NCBI GenBank assembly: GCA_026984915.1
Contig: JALSRG010000102.1
Coordinates: forward strand, 1 to 33,299
From: Marinosulfonomonas sp.
GTDB taxonomy: Bacteria > Pseudomonadota > Alphaproteobacteria > Rhodobacterales > Rhodobacteraceae
DNA length: 33,299 nucleotides
Reading direction: 5' to 3'
Shown here: one piece after another, positions 15,854 through 23,812 of the stretch
How the letters are laid out: each line of letters begins with the position of its first letter
Numbering within the stretch: position 1 is the first letter of the stretch
Translations under genes and position numbers: made by a program
Notes under the pieces: generated by a model
Database searches by the model: none
What the model was told of the DNA's origin: nothing
The model's input: the letters and a program-made list of their open reading frames with translations, nothing else

Positions 15854-16152
15854 GCGACATTCCTTTCAACATCTTCATTCTCAAGCGTCACCGCCTGCAA
15901 CACGGCATCAAGAATTGCCCGGTGTTCGTCCGGCATGCCCGCGTTCAGCTTGTAACGCACCCACTGGGCATCGCGCCGCGATACAACCAGCCCGGCCTGA
16001 CGCAAAACCCCCATATGCCGCGACATCCGTGACTGCGTTACACCCAGCCGCTCCATCAGTTCACAGACGCAGCGCTCGGTCCCGTCAGCCAGAATGGCAA
16101 TCACGGCCAGACGGGTCGGCTCTGCCAGCGCTGACAAAAATTCAACTGTCAT
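15850..16152 (-). CDS. arsR: ArsR/SmtB family metalloid-sensing repressor
   Basis: A 100-residue winged-helix protein: [20 protein letters not shown] at the N-terminus, then [45 protein letters not shown]. The CVC pair (C28 and C30) in the recognition-region helix is the classic As(III)/Sb(III) site of ArsR. Binding of metalloid releases the dimer from its operator and derepresses the operon. It heads the three-gene module and overlaps the permease start. An AT/GC alternating palindrome (16166-16201) lies 14-49 bp upstream. Length is at the short end of the family but complete. Confidence 0.9.
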   Translation of the reverse strand: MTVEFLSALAEPTRLAVIAILADGTERCVCELMERLGVTQSRMSRHMGVLRQAGLVVSRRDAQWVRYKLNAGMPDEHRAILDAVLQAVTLENEDVERNVA

Positions 16153-16165
16153 CAGATTCTCTTTC

Positions 16166-16201
16166 CGCTTATGCGTTTATGCGCATATACGGGTTTAAGC
16201 G
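16166..16201. promoter_or_regulatory. Probable ArsR operator
   Basis: A perfect 10-bp palindrome TATGCGCATA (16178-16187) is nested in a wider inverted repeat CGCTTA (16166-16171) / TAAGCG (16196-16201), and preceded by a related TTATGCG copy. The centres of the two symmetric elements differ by only 1 bp. It sits in the 107-bp gap directly upstream of arsR, where autorepression is expected. Confidence 0.5.
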
Positions 16202-16259
16202 CGGGAAACGGCAAATGCAACCCCCGTCAGATGCGGCCTTATTGCAGCCTAAGCAGCAC

Positions 16260-17030
16260 TCAGGATTTCGCTTTATCCTGCGGATGTTTTCCCAGAATGA
16301 TCATCCCCAACAGATCGTCGTCGGTAACTTCGGCAACATCGACCGTCCCCACCAGCTTGCCGTTTTTCATCACGCTGGCGCGGTCACACAGGTCCATGAC
16401 TTCGTGGATGTCATGGCTGATCAGAAAAATGCCGATCCCCTCGGATTTCAACTGCTGGATCAGCTCTGAAACCATCTGCGTTTCATGCGGACCAAGGGCG
16501 GCCGTTGGTTCATCCATGATCAGAATGCGGGCGTTGAAATAAACCGCGCGCGCAATGGCCACAGATTGCCGCTGCCCGCCCGACAGGGCCGAAACCGGCG
16601 CCGAGAACTTCTCAAAGTTGGGGTTGAGCCGCGCCATGATCTTGCGGGCTTCCGCTTCCATGGCACCATCATCCACCAGCCCGACCGAAGTCACGATCTC
16701 ACGCCCCAGAAACAGGTTCGAGGCCGCATCGAGATTGTCGGCCAGCGCCAGCGTCTGGTAGATCGTCTCGATGTTATAGGCCCTTGCGTCGCGCGGATTG
16801 CTGATATTTACCTTTTCACCGTTGATGAATATCTCGCCTTCATCGGCCTGATAAGCGCCCGACAGAACCTTGATCAGCGTGGTTTTTCCGGCACCATTGT
16901 GGCCGAGCAATCCGACAACCTCGCCGGGAAACAGATCAACCGTCACGCCGTCCACGGCCCTGACCCCGCCAAAGGCGACCGATATATCCCGCATTTCCAC
17001 CAGCGGCACCTGTTGCGCCTGCGCCGTCAT
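16260..17030 (-). CDS. xylG: Sugar ABC transporter ATP-binding protein, single-domain, xylose-type
   Basis: A 256-residue ATPase with Walker [10 protein letters not shown] (residues 43-51), Q-loop [11 protein letters not shown], signature LSGGQ (149-153), Walker [13 protein letters not shown] (169-180) and H-loop SHD (205-207). It energises import of the sugar delivered by XylF through XylH. E. coli XylG is about twice as long because it has two ATPase domains in tandem; this one has a single domain like FrcA-type proteins, so it would have to act as a homodimer. Its start overlaps the permease stop (ATGA). It is the last gene of the transporter operon; arsR starts 107 bp further on. Confidence 0.88.
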   Translation of the reverse strand: MTAQAQQVPLVEMRDISVAFGGVRAVDGVTVDLFPGEVVGLLGHNGAGKTTLIKVLSGAYQADEGEIFINGEKVNISNPRDARAYNIETIYQTLALADNLDAASNLFLGREIVTSVGLVDDGAMEAEARKIMARLNPNFEKFSAPVSALSGGQRQSVAIARAVYFNARILIMDEPTAALGPHETQMVSELIQQLKSEGIGIFLISHDIHEVMDLCDRASVMKNGKLVGTVDVAEVTDDDLLGMIILGKHPQDKAKS

Positions 17031-18328
17031 AACCGCTCTCCCGTTTTCTTGCGATACAGGATGTCAATCCACACCGCCAGCACCAGAACCGCCCCGACAA
17101 CGATGTTCTGCAAAGGCGCGTCCACACCGACCATGGCCATGCCCGACTGCAGCGATTGCATGATAAGCGCCCCCAGAATGGCGCCGCGGATGGTCCCGAA
17201 CCCGCCTGAGAGCGCCGTGCCGCCAATCACCGCGGCCGCGATCACCCGCAATTCATCCAGCGTGCCGATGTCGTTGGAATGGTTGCCCAGCCGGGCCGAG
17301 GCCACTACCGCCGAAAGCGCGGCAAGCGCGCCCATCAAGGCAAACACCTTTACCGTCAGCATCCGGGTGTTGATCCCCGACAGCTCAGCCGCATCCGGGT
17401 TCCCGCCCGTCGCAAAGATGTAGCGCCCGAACCGGGTCCGCTTGGCGATAATGGTCATGCCGATCGCAACCAGAATCAACACCAGCACCGACACCGGCAG
17501 CCCATAGGCCTCGCTGTAGCCTTCCGGCATCGTTTCCCCCCGGGCCTCGAACAACCGTTTCAGGCGCCGGACAGGTATCTGATAGGCGTTCAGACTTGCA
17601 ACAAACCCCAGAATGGCGCCTGAAACAATCGCTCCCATGACTGCCTCCGCCCAGAGCGGCTTTACCGGAAACCCGTGCGCCAGCTTGTTTCGGCGCGCGT
17701 TCCAGATGCTGTATAGCGCCGCCAAAACCGCAATCGCGCCAAAGACCCAGGACCAGAACGCGCCCAATGTGCCGTTGGTTCCGCCGAACACCATGAAATT
17801 CTTGTCCAGCGGTCCGATCGTCTGGCCGCTGGTCATGTACCAGGCCACATTGCGCCAGACCAGCAGCCCGCCCAGGGTGACAATAAATGCCGGTATCGCC
17901 AGATATCCGATCAGATAGCCCTGGAACGCGCCGATCAGCCCGCCGATAACCAGCCCGGAAAAAATGGCGATCGGTGCCGTCACCGGATGATTCAGCCCCA
18001 GCCCCAGCAGATCCGGCAATATCCAGGTTTGCATCATCGCCATCGTGGCCGAACATGTCGCCAGCAACGACCCGACACTCAGGTCGATATTGCGGGTCAC
18101 GATGACAAACACCATGCCCGTGGCCATAATCGCCACCGAAACCGTCTGGATGGTCAGATTGAAGACATTGCGCGGCGTCAGAAACCGCCCGCCGGTGAGC
18201 AGGTCAAACCCGATACACAGAACGACAAACGCACCGATCATACCCAACAGGCGCGTATCCAGTTCCAGTGTCTGAACAATGCTTTTGCGGGGCTGCACCG
18301 CAATCGGCGCCGAGGAAGTGTCGGTCAT
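17027..18328 (-). CDS. xylH: Sugar ABC transporter permease, xylose-type
   Basis: A 433-residue inner-membrane protein of the RbsC/XylH class. The N-terminus is cytoplasmic, followed by about ten membrane segments. Family hallmarks include [86 protein letters not shown] (the cytoplasmic EAA-like loop) and [25 protein letters not shown]. The long periplasmic/central insert (about 170-260) also occurs in E. coli XylH. It lies 104 bp downstream of xylF with a strong stem-loop in that gap, and overlaps xylG by 4 bp. Confidence 0.93.
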   Translation of the reverse strand: MTDTSSAPIAVQPRKSIVQTLELDTRLLGMIGAFVVLCIGFDLLTGGRFLTPRNVFNLTIQTVSVAIMATGMVFVIVTRNIDLSVGSLLATCSATMAMMQTWILPDLLGLGLNHPVTAPIAIFSGLVIGGLIGAFQGYLIGYLAIPAFIVTLGGLLVWRNVAWYMTSGQTIGPLDKNFMVFGGTNGTLGAFWSWVFGAIAVLAALYSIWNARRNKLAHGFPVKPLWAEAVMGAIVSGAILGFVASLNAYQIPVRRLKRLFEARGETMPEGYSEAYGLPVSVLVLILVAIGMTIIAKRTRFGRYIFATGGNPDAAELSGINTRMLTVKVFALMGALAALSAVVASARLGNHSNDIGTLDELRVIAAAVIGGTALSGGFGTIRGAILGALIMQSLQSGMAMVGVDAPLQNIVVGAVLVLAVWIDILYRKKTGERL

Positions 18329-18365
18329 GCTTCGTGTCCCGGTGGATGGCTGCGCTGGTCAATCC

Positions 18366-18400
18366 GGATCGCCCCATCCGTCATTTTGGCGGGGCGATCC
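18366..18400 (-). promoter_or_regulatory. Stem-loop between xylF and xylH
   Basis: GGATCGCCCC (18366-18375) and GGGGCGATCC (18391-18400) form perfect 10-bp arms around a 15-nt loop, 32 bp after the xylF stop. No T-run follows on the minus strand. It is placed to protect xylF mRNA or partially stop transcription, giving more XylF than XylHG. Confidence 0.65.
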
Positions 18401-18432
18401 TGTCTTGCAGATTTGGATCTGGCTAATTGGAC

Positions 18433-19461
18433 CTAGTTACAGGGGGCCGGGCCGTTGCTGACACCCTGGCAAAGGTCTTCCTTGCTGATCCAGCCCGCAT
18501 CCACAACCACCGAAAGATTGTCCTTGGTGATCGGAACCGGCGCCAGGAACATCGCGGTCATTTCGGTTCCGGCGGGCGAGGTCCATGTCATCGCGCCCGG
18601 CACATCCGCGAGTTTCGTACCCCCTGCCAGAGCCACGGCAATCTCACCGGCGGCCTTGCCCAGTTCGCGCGCGTCTTTCCAGACAGAAACTGTCTGGGTG
18701 CCCTTTGCAATCCGGTTCAGGGCGGCATGGTCTCCATCCTGGCCAGACACCGGGATACCTTCCATTCCCTGCGCCGTCAGGGCGGCAATCACCCCGCCGG
18801 CCGTGCCGTCATTTGAGGCCACAACCGCATCCACCTTGTTGTCTTGTGCCGTCAGGATCTGCTCCATGTTGCGCTGGGCGTTGGCCGGTAGCCAGCCATC
18901 GGTATAAGCCTCGGCCACAATGGTGATGTCACCGGCATCAATGGCGGGTTGCAGCACTTCCTGCTGCCCGCCGCGCAGAAAATCGGCATTCGGGTCTGTT
19001 GGTGATCCCTTGATCATCACATAGTTGCCTTTCGGGGCTTCTTTCAGCACCGCACGGGCCTGCATCCGGCCCACCTCGACATTGTCAAACGTCAGGTAAA
19101 AGGCGCGCGGATCCTCGATCAGCCGGTCATACCCGACCACCGGAATACCCTCGTCGGCCGCGGCCTGAACCGCCGGTCCGATGGCCTGTGCATCCTGTGC
19201 AAGAATGATCAGCGCATCAGCGCCCTGGGCAATCAGGCTTTCCACATCCGAAAGCTGTTTTGAGGCCGAGCTTTGCGCATCCGCCGAAATATAAGTGGCC
19301 CCTGCGGCCTCAAGCGCGGCCTTGATCGCCGCTTCATCCGTTTTCCAGCGTTCTTCCTGAAAATTCGACCAACTGACCCCAACCTTGGGGCCTTCGGCAA
19401 AGGCACTTGTTGCCACGGCAGCGCCAAAAACGGCTGCGGCAAAACCAGTAATTATTTTCAT
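18433..19461 (-). CDS. xylF: D-xylose ABC transporter substrate-binding protein
   Basis: A 342-residue periplasmic sugar-binding protein. I chose the ATG at 19461 because GGGAGG precedes it and it yields a clean Sec signal ([22 protein letters not shown]); an upstream ATG at 19491 would add ten charged residues. The mature protein follows E. coli XylF closely in pattern: [100 protein letters not shown], and [25 protein letters not shown]. These carry the sugar-stacking and hydrogen-bonding residues of the family. The gene is divergent from the ROK regulator, with a candidate operator 76-102 bp upstream. Xylose specificity is inferred from this pattern and from xylAB in the locus. Confidence 0.93.
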   Translation of the reverse strand: MKIITGFAAAVFGAAVATSAFAEGPKVGVSWSNFQEERWKTDEAAIKAALEAAGATYISADAQSSASKQLSDVESLIAQGADALIILAQDAQAIGPAVQAAADEGIPVVGYDRLIEDPRAFYLTFDNVEVGRMQARAVLKEAPKGNYVMIKGSPTDPNADFLRGGQQEVLQPAIDAGDITIVAEAYTDGWLPANAQRNMEQILTAQDNKVDAVVASNDGTAGGVIAALTAQGMEGIPVSGQDGDHAALNRIAKGTQTVSVWKDARELGKAAGEIAVALAGGTKLADVPGAMTWTSPAGTEMTAMFLAPVPITKDNLSVVVDAGWISKEDLCQGVSNGPAPCN

Positions 19462-19536
19462 GATTTCCTCCCTAGAATATCGTCCCGTCAACAGCCCCGA
19501 AGGGGATTCGCGGTAGACTGCCGCAAGTTTAGCACA

Positions 19537-19563
19537 TATTTATTTTGGAGGTCTAATTAAATA
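19537..19563. promoter_or_regulatory. Candidate ROK (XylR) operator in the xylF/regulator gap
   Basis: An AT-rich 27-bp imperfect inverted repeat with ATTTATTT (19538-19545) and AATTAAAT (19555-19562) as main arms; 9 of the outer 11 base pairs are complementary. It is the same length as the palindrome at 27619-27645 and identical to it at 16 of 27 positions, chiefly the TTTATTTT half and the TAAA end. Its centre is about 89 bp from the xylF start and 119 bp from the regulator start. Confidence 0.6.
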
Positions 19564-19595
19564 GCGTCATCGCCTTTGCTTTCTCTGCGCAAACC

Positions 19596-19610
19596 GCCCC
19601 CGCAAGGGGC
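19596..19610 (+). promoter_or_regulatory. Hairpin followed by T-rich tract upstream of the ROK gene
   Basis: GCCCC-CGCAA-GGGGC is followed by AGTTTCTCTT on the plus strand, resembling a small intrinsic terminator or attenuator 59 bp upstream of the regulator start. Whether transcription reaches it is unknown, since the regulator's promoter is not clear. Confidence 0.3.
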
Positions 19611-19668
19611 AGTTTCTCTTGCAGAATTATTTTAATCTGTGAAAATAGCCACAAGGAGAAGCGCGCCC

Positions 19669-20913
19669 ATGGTTGCAGAAACACAGATTGGCCCGGTTGA
19701 CCTGCGTGAAAACGGCCGCCAGCAGGTTTTGGGGGTCATTCGCAAGGCCGCCCAGATTGCCCGCATTGATATTGCCGAAAAAACCGGTGTCAGCCCGGCG
19801 ACGGTTACAGCCATTACCGCAGAACTTCTCGACCAGGGGCTGATCGAGGAAATCGCTCCGGACACGCAACGCGGTGACGGGCAGCGCGGTGACGGGCGGC
19901 GCGGCCGGCCGCGCGTGGCGCTGAAAATTCGCGGCCAGGCGCATACGGTTGCCGGTATCAAGGTCTCGGGACATTCGGCAACCGTCAGTTTTCTGGATTT
20001 CGAAGGCCAGACCGTCGGGTCGTTTGAAACCCCGTTGCCAACGCCGAAAATGACCGCCGATCAAATGGTGGCCTTCGTTTGCACCACGCTGGAGAATGCC
20101 TGCCAGGAAAATGGCCTGTCGGTTGCCGATCTGTCGGGGGTCGGGCTGGGGGTTGCCGGTATCATTGATGCGCCGCGCGGTTTTGTCTACTGGTCGCCGA
20201 CCCTGTCGCAACGCAATCTGAAACTGCGCGATCTGCTGGCCAAATCACTGCCGCTGCCGGTGTTCATCGACAATGACGCAAATCTCGTGGCCAAGGCAGA
20301 ACAGTTGTTCGGCGAGGGCCAAAATATCAGCGACTTCATCGTCGTCACCATCGAACATGGCGTTGGCATGGGCATCGTGATTGATGGTCAGGTTTACCGC
20401 GGCACACGCGGTTGTGGTGCCGAATTCGGCCACACAAAGGTGCAGCTGAACGGTGCCCTGTGCCGCTGCGGTCAACGCGGCTGCCTTGAGGCCTATGTTG
20501 CGGATTATGCCCTGCTGCGCGAGGCCAGCACCGGCGCGGCGGGCGACAACAGCGGCCTTGACCCAAACGAGCGGCTGACTGCATTGTTCAACGCCGCAAA
20601 AGATGGTGACGAAACCGCGCGCCTGATCTTTCAGCGGGCCGGGCGGATGTTTGCCATGGGGCTGGCCAATATCGTCAATATATTCGACCCCAAGCTGATC
20701 ATTCTCTCTGGTGAACGCATGCAGTTTGATTTTCTCTATGCCGACGAGGTTCTGGACAGCATCAAATCCATGGTTGTCCAGATCGATGCGCCACTGCCCG
20801 AGGTACGCATCCACAAATGGGGGGATCTGATGTGGGCCAAGGGGGCCGCTGCCTATGCCATGGAAGGTGTTTCGGAAATTGCCGTGCGGGGAATGTCTGA
20901 CAATGCGGCCTAG
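19669..20913 (+). CDS. xylR: ROK family transcriptional regulator of the xylose locus
   Basis: A 414-residue ROK repressor. The start at 19669 has AAGGAGA about 10 bp upstream. Residues 25-62 form a winged helix (AQIARIDIAEKTGVSPATVTAITAELLDQGLIEE), followed by a flexible linker and the ROK sugar-kinase-like domain: VGLGVAGIIDAPRG, PVFIDNDANLVAKAEQLFGEG, TIEHGVGMGIVIDGQVYRGTRGCGAEFGH, and the ROK zinc motif CRCGQRGCLEAY (C265, C267, C272, with H255). It presumably senses xylose or a derivative. The linker holds a tandem RGDGQ/RGDGR repeat. It is divergent from xylF and overlaps the CRTAC1-like gene downstream. Symbol by analogy with other alphaproteobacterial ROK xylose regulators; it is unrelated to the AraC-type XylR of E. 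coli. Confidence 0.88.
   Translation: MVAETQIGPVDLRENGRQQVLGVIRKAAQIARIDIAEKTGVSPATVTAITAELLDQGLIEEIAPDTQRGDGQRGDGRRGRPRVALKIRGQAHTVAGIKVSGHSATVSFLDFEGQTVGSFETPLPTPKMTADQMVAFVCTTLENACQENGLSVADLSGVGLGVAGIIDAPRGFVYWSPTLSQRNLKLRDLLAKSLPLPVFIDNDANLVAKAEQLFGEGQNISDFIVVTIEHGVGMGIVIDGQVYRGTRGCGAEFGHTKVQLNGALCRCGQRGCLEAYVADYALLREASTGAAGDNSGLDPNERLTALFNAAKDGDETARLIFQRAGRMFAMGLANIVNIFDPKLIILSGERMQFDFLYADEVLDSIKSMVVQIDAPLPEVRIHKWGDLMWAKGAAAYAMEGVSEIAVRGMSDNAA
19871..19900 (+). repeat. Tandem 15-bp repeat inside the ROK gene linker
   Basis: Two copies of GCGGTGACGGGC(A/G)GC in tandem (19871-19885 and 19886-19900), differing at one base, encode RGDGQ-RGDGR just before the RGRPR that starts the ROK domain. 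This looks like a recent slippage duplication in the hinge between the HTH and sensor domains; it stays in frame. Confidence 0.7.
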
Positions 20914-22462
20914 CAAACTCATCCTTGCCATTGGCTGTCTGGCCTCGGCCGGCGCCTGGGCCGACACACCGTTTTTCAAGCCGATCTCCCTGCCCGATCA
21001 CACCTATACCGGCGGCTGGGAGCATTTCGTCGGGGGCGGCGTGGCGACATTTGACTGCGACGGCGATCTGCTGCCCGAGCTTTACGTGGCCGGTGGTACA
21101 TCTGCGGCCATTCTTCTGCGAAATACAACCGGCAAACCCGGCAATCCTCTTTCTTTCCGGCACGCCACACCATCCGCGCTGGCCATGACCGGCGTCATCG
21201 GGGCCTATCCGCTGGATATCGACAGCGATGGCCGGATGGATCTGGCCATTCTCAGGGTCGGAGAAAACCGGCTGATGCGCGGCGGCCCTGATTGCAGCTT
21301 TGCCCCTTTTCCCGAAACGCTCGGCTTTTCTTCGTCCGACAGATGGACAACCGCCTTTTCGGCCACATGGGAGCCGGGCCAGACCTTGCCAACCCTTGCC
21401 TTTGGCAACTACGTTGACCGGACAAACCCCAAGGGGCCATTCGGCACCTGTGACGTGAATCTTCTCTATCGCCCGTCCGGCAAACACTATGGCAGACCCC
21501 GGCTGTTGTCGCCGGGGTATTGTGCGCTCTCGATGCTGTTCAGTGACTGGGGGCGCAAGGGGCGTGCCGACCTGCGCATCAGCAATGACCGGCACTACTA
21601 TGTCAAAGACGGCGAGGAACAGATGTGGGCGATGGAACATCCGCCCCGCCTCTATACAAAAGACGATGGCTGGCGCAGCTACAGCCTGTGGGGCATGGGC
21701 ATTGCCAGCCGCGACATCACCGGCGACGGCCTGCCCGAGGTCTTCCTGTCCTCCATGGCCGACCAGAAACTGCAAATGCTGGCACCAACCGCCAACGGCC
21801 CCACCTTTGCCGATGTCACCTATGATTTCGGCACCACCGCCCAGCGCCCCTATACCGGCGATGACGGCCGCCCGTCGACCGGCTGGCACATTGCCTTTGG
21901 CGATGCACAGAATGACGGGCTTGATGATGTTTTCATCGCCAAGGGCAACGTGCAGGAAATGCCGGGGCTGGCGATGCGCGATCCGAACAACCTGCTGGTG
22001 CAGCAGGCCAACGGCCGTTTTTCCGAGGCCGGGCTTGAGGCAGGCCTGGCGGACATGGAGCGCGGGCGCGGTGCAGCTTTCGAGGATCTGAACCTCGACG
22101 GCAAGGCCGACATCGTCGTGGTTAATCGCGCGGCCCCGATGCGGGTCTACGAAAACCAGACCGTCACCACCGGCAACTGGCTGTTGCTCGACATCCGGCA
22201 ACCCGCGCCGAACATCAATGCCGTTGGCGCCTGGCTGGAAATCGCTGATGGCGCACGGCGCCTGTCGCGTGAAATAACGGTTGGTGGCGGACACGCCAGC
22301 GGCGCGGCCAGCTTGCAACACTTTGGCCTGGGTCAGGTCAAGACCGTGAAACTGCGTGTCATCTGGCCGGATCACACAGTCAGTGACTGGGTGACGGTCA
22401 AACCAAACCAGATGCTGCGGCTGATGCGCCAGAACAACAAGCTGTCCGTATCTCCGCTGTAG
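20903..22462 (+). CDS. Exported FG-GAP/VCBS-repeat protein with ASPIC/UnbV domain (CRTAC1-like)
   Basis: A 519-residue exported protein. I chose the ATG at 20903, which overlaps the ROK stop and gives a good Sec signal (MRPSKLILAIGCLASAGAWA, cut near residue 20). The body is a beta-propeller of FG-GAP/VCBS type with five D-x-D-x-D-G-like calcium loops: D51-E59, D105-D113, D271-E279, D334-D342 and D395-D403. The C-terminus (about 425-510) is an ASPIC/UnbV domain: NINAVGAWLEIADG, SREITVGGGHASGAASLQHFGLG and VIWPDHTVSDW. It is probably periplasmic or extracellular. Biochemical function of this family in bacteria is largely unknown. It converges, 18 bp apart, with the di-heme peroxidase gene; CRTAC1-like and MauG/CCP proteins are often neighbours, so a partnership is plausible. 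Confidence 0.88.
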   Translation: MRPSKLILAIGCLASAGAWADTPFFKPISLPDHTYTGGWEHFVGGGVATFDCDGDLLPELYVAGGTSAAILLRNTTGKPGNPLSFRHATPSALAMTGVIGAYPLDIDSDGRMDLAILRVGENRLMRGGPDCSFAPFPETLGFSSSDRWTTAFSATWEPGQTLPTLAFGNYVDRTNPKGPFGTCDVNLLYRPSGKHYGRPRLLSPGYCALSMLFSDWGRKGRADLRISNDRHYYVKDGEEQMWAMEHPPRLYTKDDGWRSYSLWGMGIASRDITGDGLPEVFLSSMADQKLQMLAPTANGPTFADVTYDFGTTAQRPYTGDDGRPSTGWHIAFGDAQNDGLDDVFIAKGNVQEMPGLAMRDPNNLLVQQANGRFSEAGLEAGLADMERGRGAAFEDLNLDGKADIVVVNRAAPMRVYENQTVTTGNWLLLDIRQPAPNINAVGAWLEIADGARRLSREITVGGGHASGAASLQHFGLGQVKTVKLRVIWPDHTVSDWVTVKPNQMLRLMRQNNKLSVSPL

Positions 22463-22480
22463 GGCGCAGCCTTGGCAGGG

Positions 22481-23812
22481 TCAGTTGCTGGTGCTGCCGC
22501 CCACTTTGCGTGGCACCTTCAACCCGCTGGGCACGATGTCCGGCACGCCCAGCCTGCCTTTCCTGCCGATCGGGTCGTCGAGCGAGGCCAGAAAGGCCAG
22601 CAGATCATTGATCTCACTGTCGGAAAGGGAAACAGGGGCCAACTCGTTGGATTTGGCGATAGCCTCCACTTCGATCGGGCGGACCAGAACCCAGTCATCC
22701 ACAGCCCCCGGCAGTTCGGGCAGGATCGCCTGCGAAATGTCGTAATCTCTCAGGGAGGTGATCGGATCCAGGTGATGCCGGACAACAGCCTCCAACGTGG
22801 CATAGGCACCATCGTGGCCATAGGGCGCGGTCGCACCAAGGTTGCGCAGGCTTGGGGTGCGGAACCTGTAGGCGTCCTCGCCGCGTCCGGTCACCCGCAT
22901 GCGACCAACATCCCGGTGATGGTCCTCGAACCTTGCCGCCACGCCGGGGCCGATCTGCGGCATGGCGATGCTGTGATATTTCTGGTCCGATTGAAACTGG
23001 CCGGAATGACAGGCCGCACAGCCGGCCTTGCCATAAAACAATCCCATGCCGCGCAATTGCGGCACGGCAAGGTCTTCTTCACCCCGCAGATAGCGGTCAA
23101 ACGGGCTGTTGTCCGCGCGCCATTCATAGGCGGCAAACGCCGCGATCGCATTGGCAATATCCGTGAACCTGACAGGCTGCCCGGCGCCGATCACATCGTC
23201 AAACCGCTGACGATATTCTGCTATCGAGCCGACGCGGCGGGCGATGATGTCCCATGCGCCATCCGGCCCGGTTATCAGGCCGCGGCTGACCGCCTTTGAC
23301 ACGTCGTTCTCGCTGTAATGCCCGGCCATCTCGTCTGCTGCCAGCACCGGAAACATCGCCTGGGCCGCCAGAATGCTGTCAAATCCCTGTTCCATTTCCG
23401 CGCCCATCGGCGTGCGTATTCCGCTGGCGCTCTCGGGATCAGCTTCCAGGCGCCCATCGTGAAACAGCCGGGTGAATTCCCCGGCCCCCAGATTGAACAG
23501 CGCCGGAGCATTGCGCGCCACCCGGCGTTCGGGCAGGTTTTCCGGGTCAACCCGCCGGTCGGGCCCCAGCCCCAGACCGCCATCCCCCAGCCCCAGCGAG
23601 ACACCATCCGATGTGCCGAATGCCGGGTTGTGGCAGGTTGCACAGGCAACCACACGATTGCCGCTCAGAACCGGATCATAAAACAGCAGACGCCCCAGCC
23701 TGACCTGCTGCATGTCCACATTCGGGAAAACCGCATCCGCGCCGGGCAGGCTTTGTTGCCCCCATACCGGCATGGCCAGCAGCAGGGCCGACAAAAGGTA
23801 AAAAAGTCTCAT
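22481..23812 (-). CDS. Periplasmic di-heme cytochrome c peroxidase / MauG family protein
   Basis: A 443-residue protein with a short Sec signal (MRLFYLLSALLLAMPVWG). It has two c-type heme sites: CATCH at residues 57-61 and CAACH at 265-269. Other family marks are GRLLFYDPVLSGN, TPSLRNLGATAPYGHDGAYATLEAVVRHH (about 319-347) and LSDSEINDLLAFLASL near the end. Members either reduce hydrogen peroxide with electrons from cytochrome c or, as MauG does, oxidatively modify a partner protein. I cannot tell which from sequence; the typical APYMHDG of many members is APYGHDG here, so the usual Met in this loop is absent. It overlaps the galM stop (ATGA), which makes it the last gene of the xylBA-galM operon. 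Confidence 0.9.
   Translation of the reverse strand: MRLFYLLSALLLAMPVWGQQSLPGADAVFPNVDMQQVRLGRLLFYDPVLSGNRVVACATCHNPAFGTSDGVSLGLGDGGLGLGPDRRVDPENLPERRVARNAPALFNLGAGEFTRLFHDGRLEADPESASGIRTPMGAEMEQGFDSILAAQAMFPVLAADEMAGHYSENDVSKAVSRGLITGPDGAWDIIARRVGSIAEYRQRFDDVIGAGQPVRFTDIANAIAAFAAYEWRADNSPFDRYLRGEEDLAVPQLRGMGLFYGKAGCAACHSGQFQSDQKYHSIAMPQIGPGVAARFEDHHRDVGRMRVTGRGEDAYRFRTPSLRNLGATAPYGHDGAYATLEAVVRHHLDPITSLRDYDISQAILPELPGAVDDWVLVRPIEVEAIAKSNELAPVSLSDSEINDLLAFLASLDDPIGRKGRLGVPDIVPSGLKVPRKVGGSTSN

Noticed and set aside
20762-22375. 537-codon open frame on the minus strand
   Set aside because: Antisense to the ROK and CRTAC1-like genes, whose domains are unmistakable; no ribosome binding site or recognisable motif.
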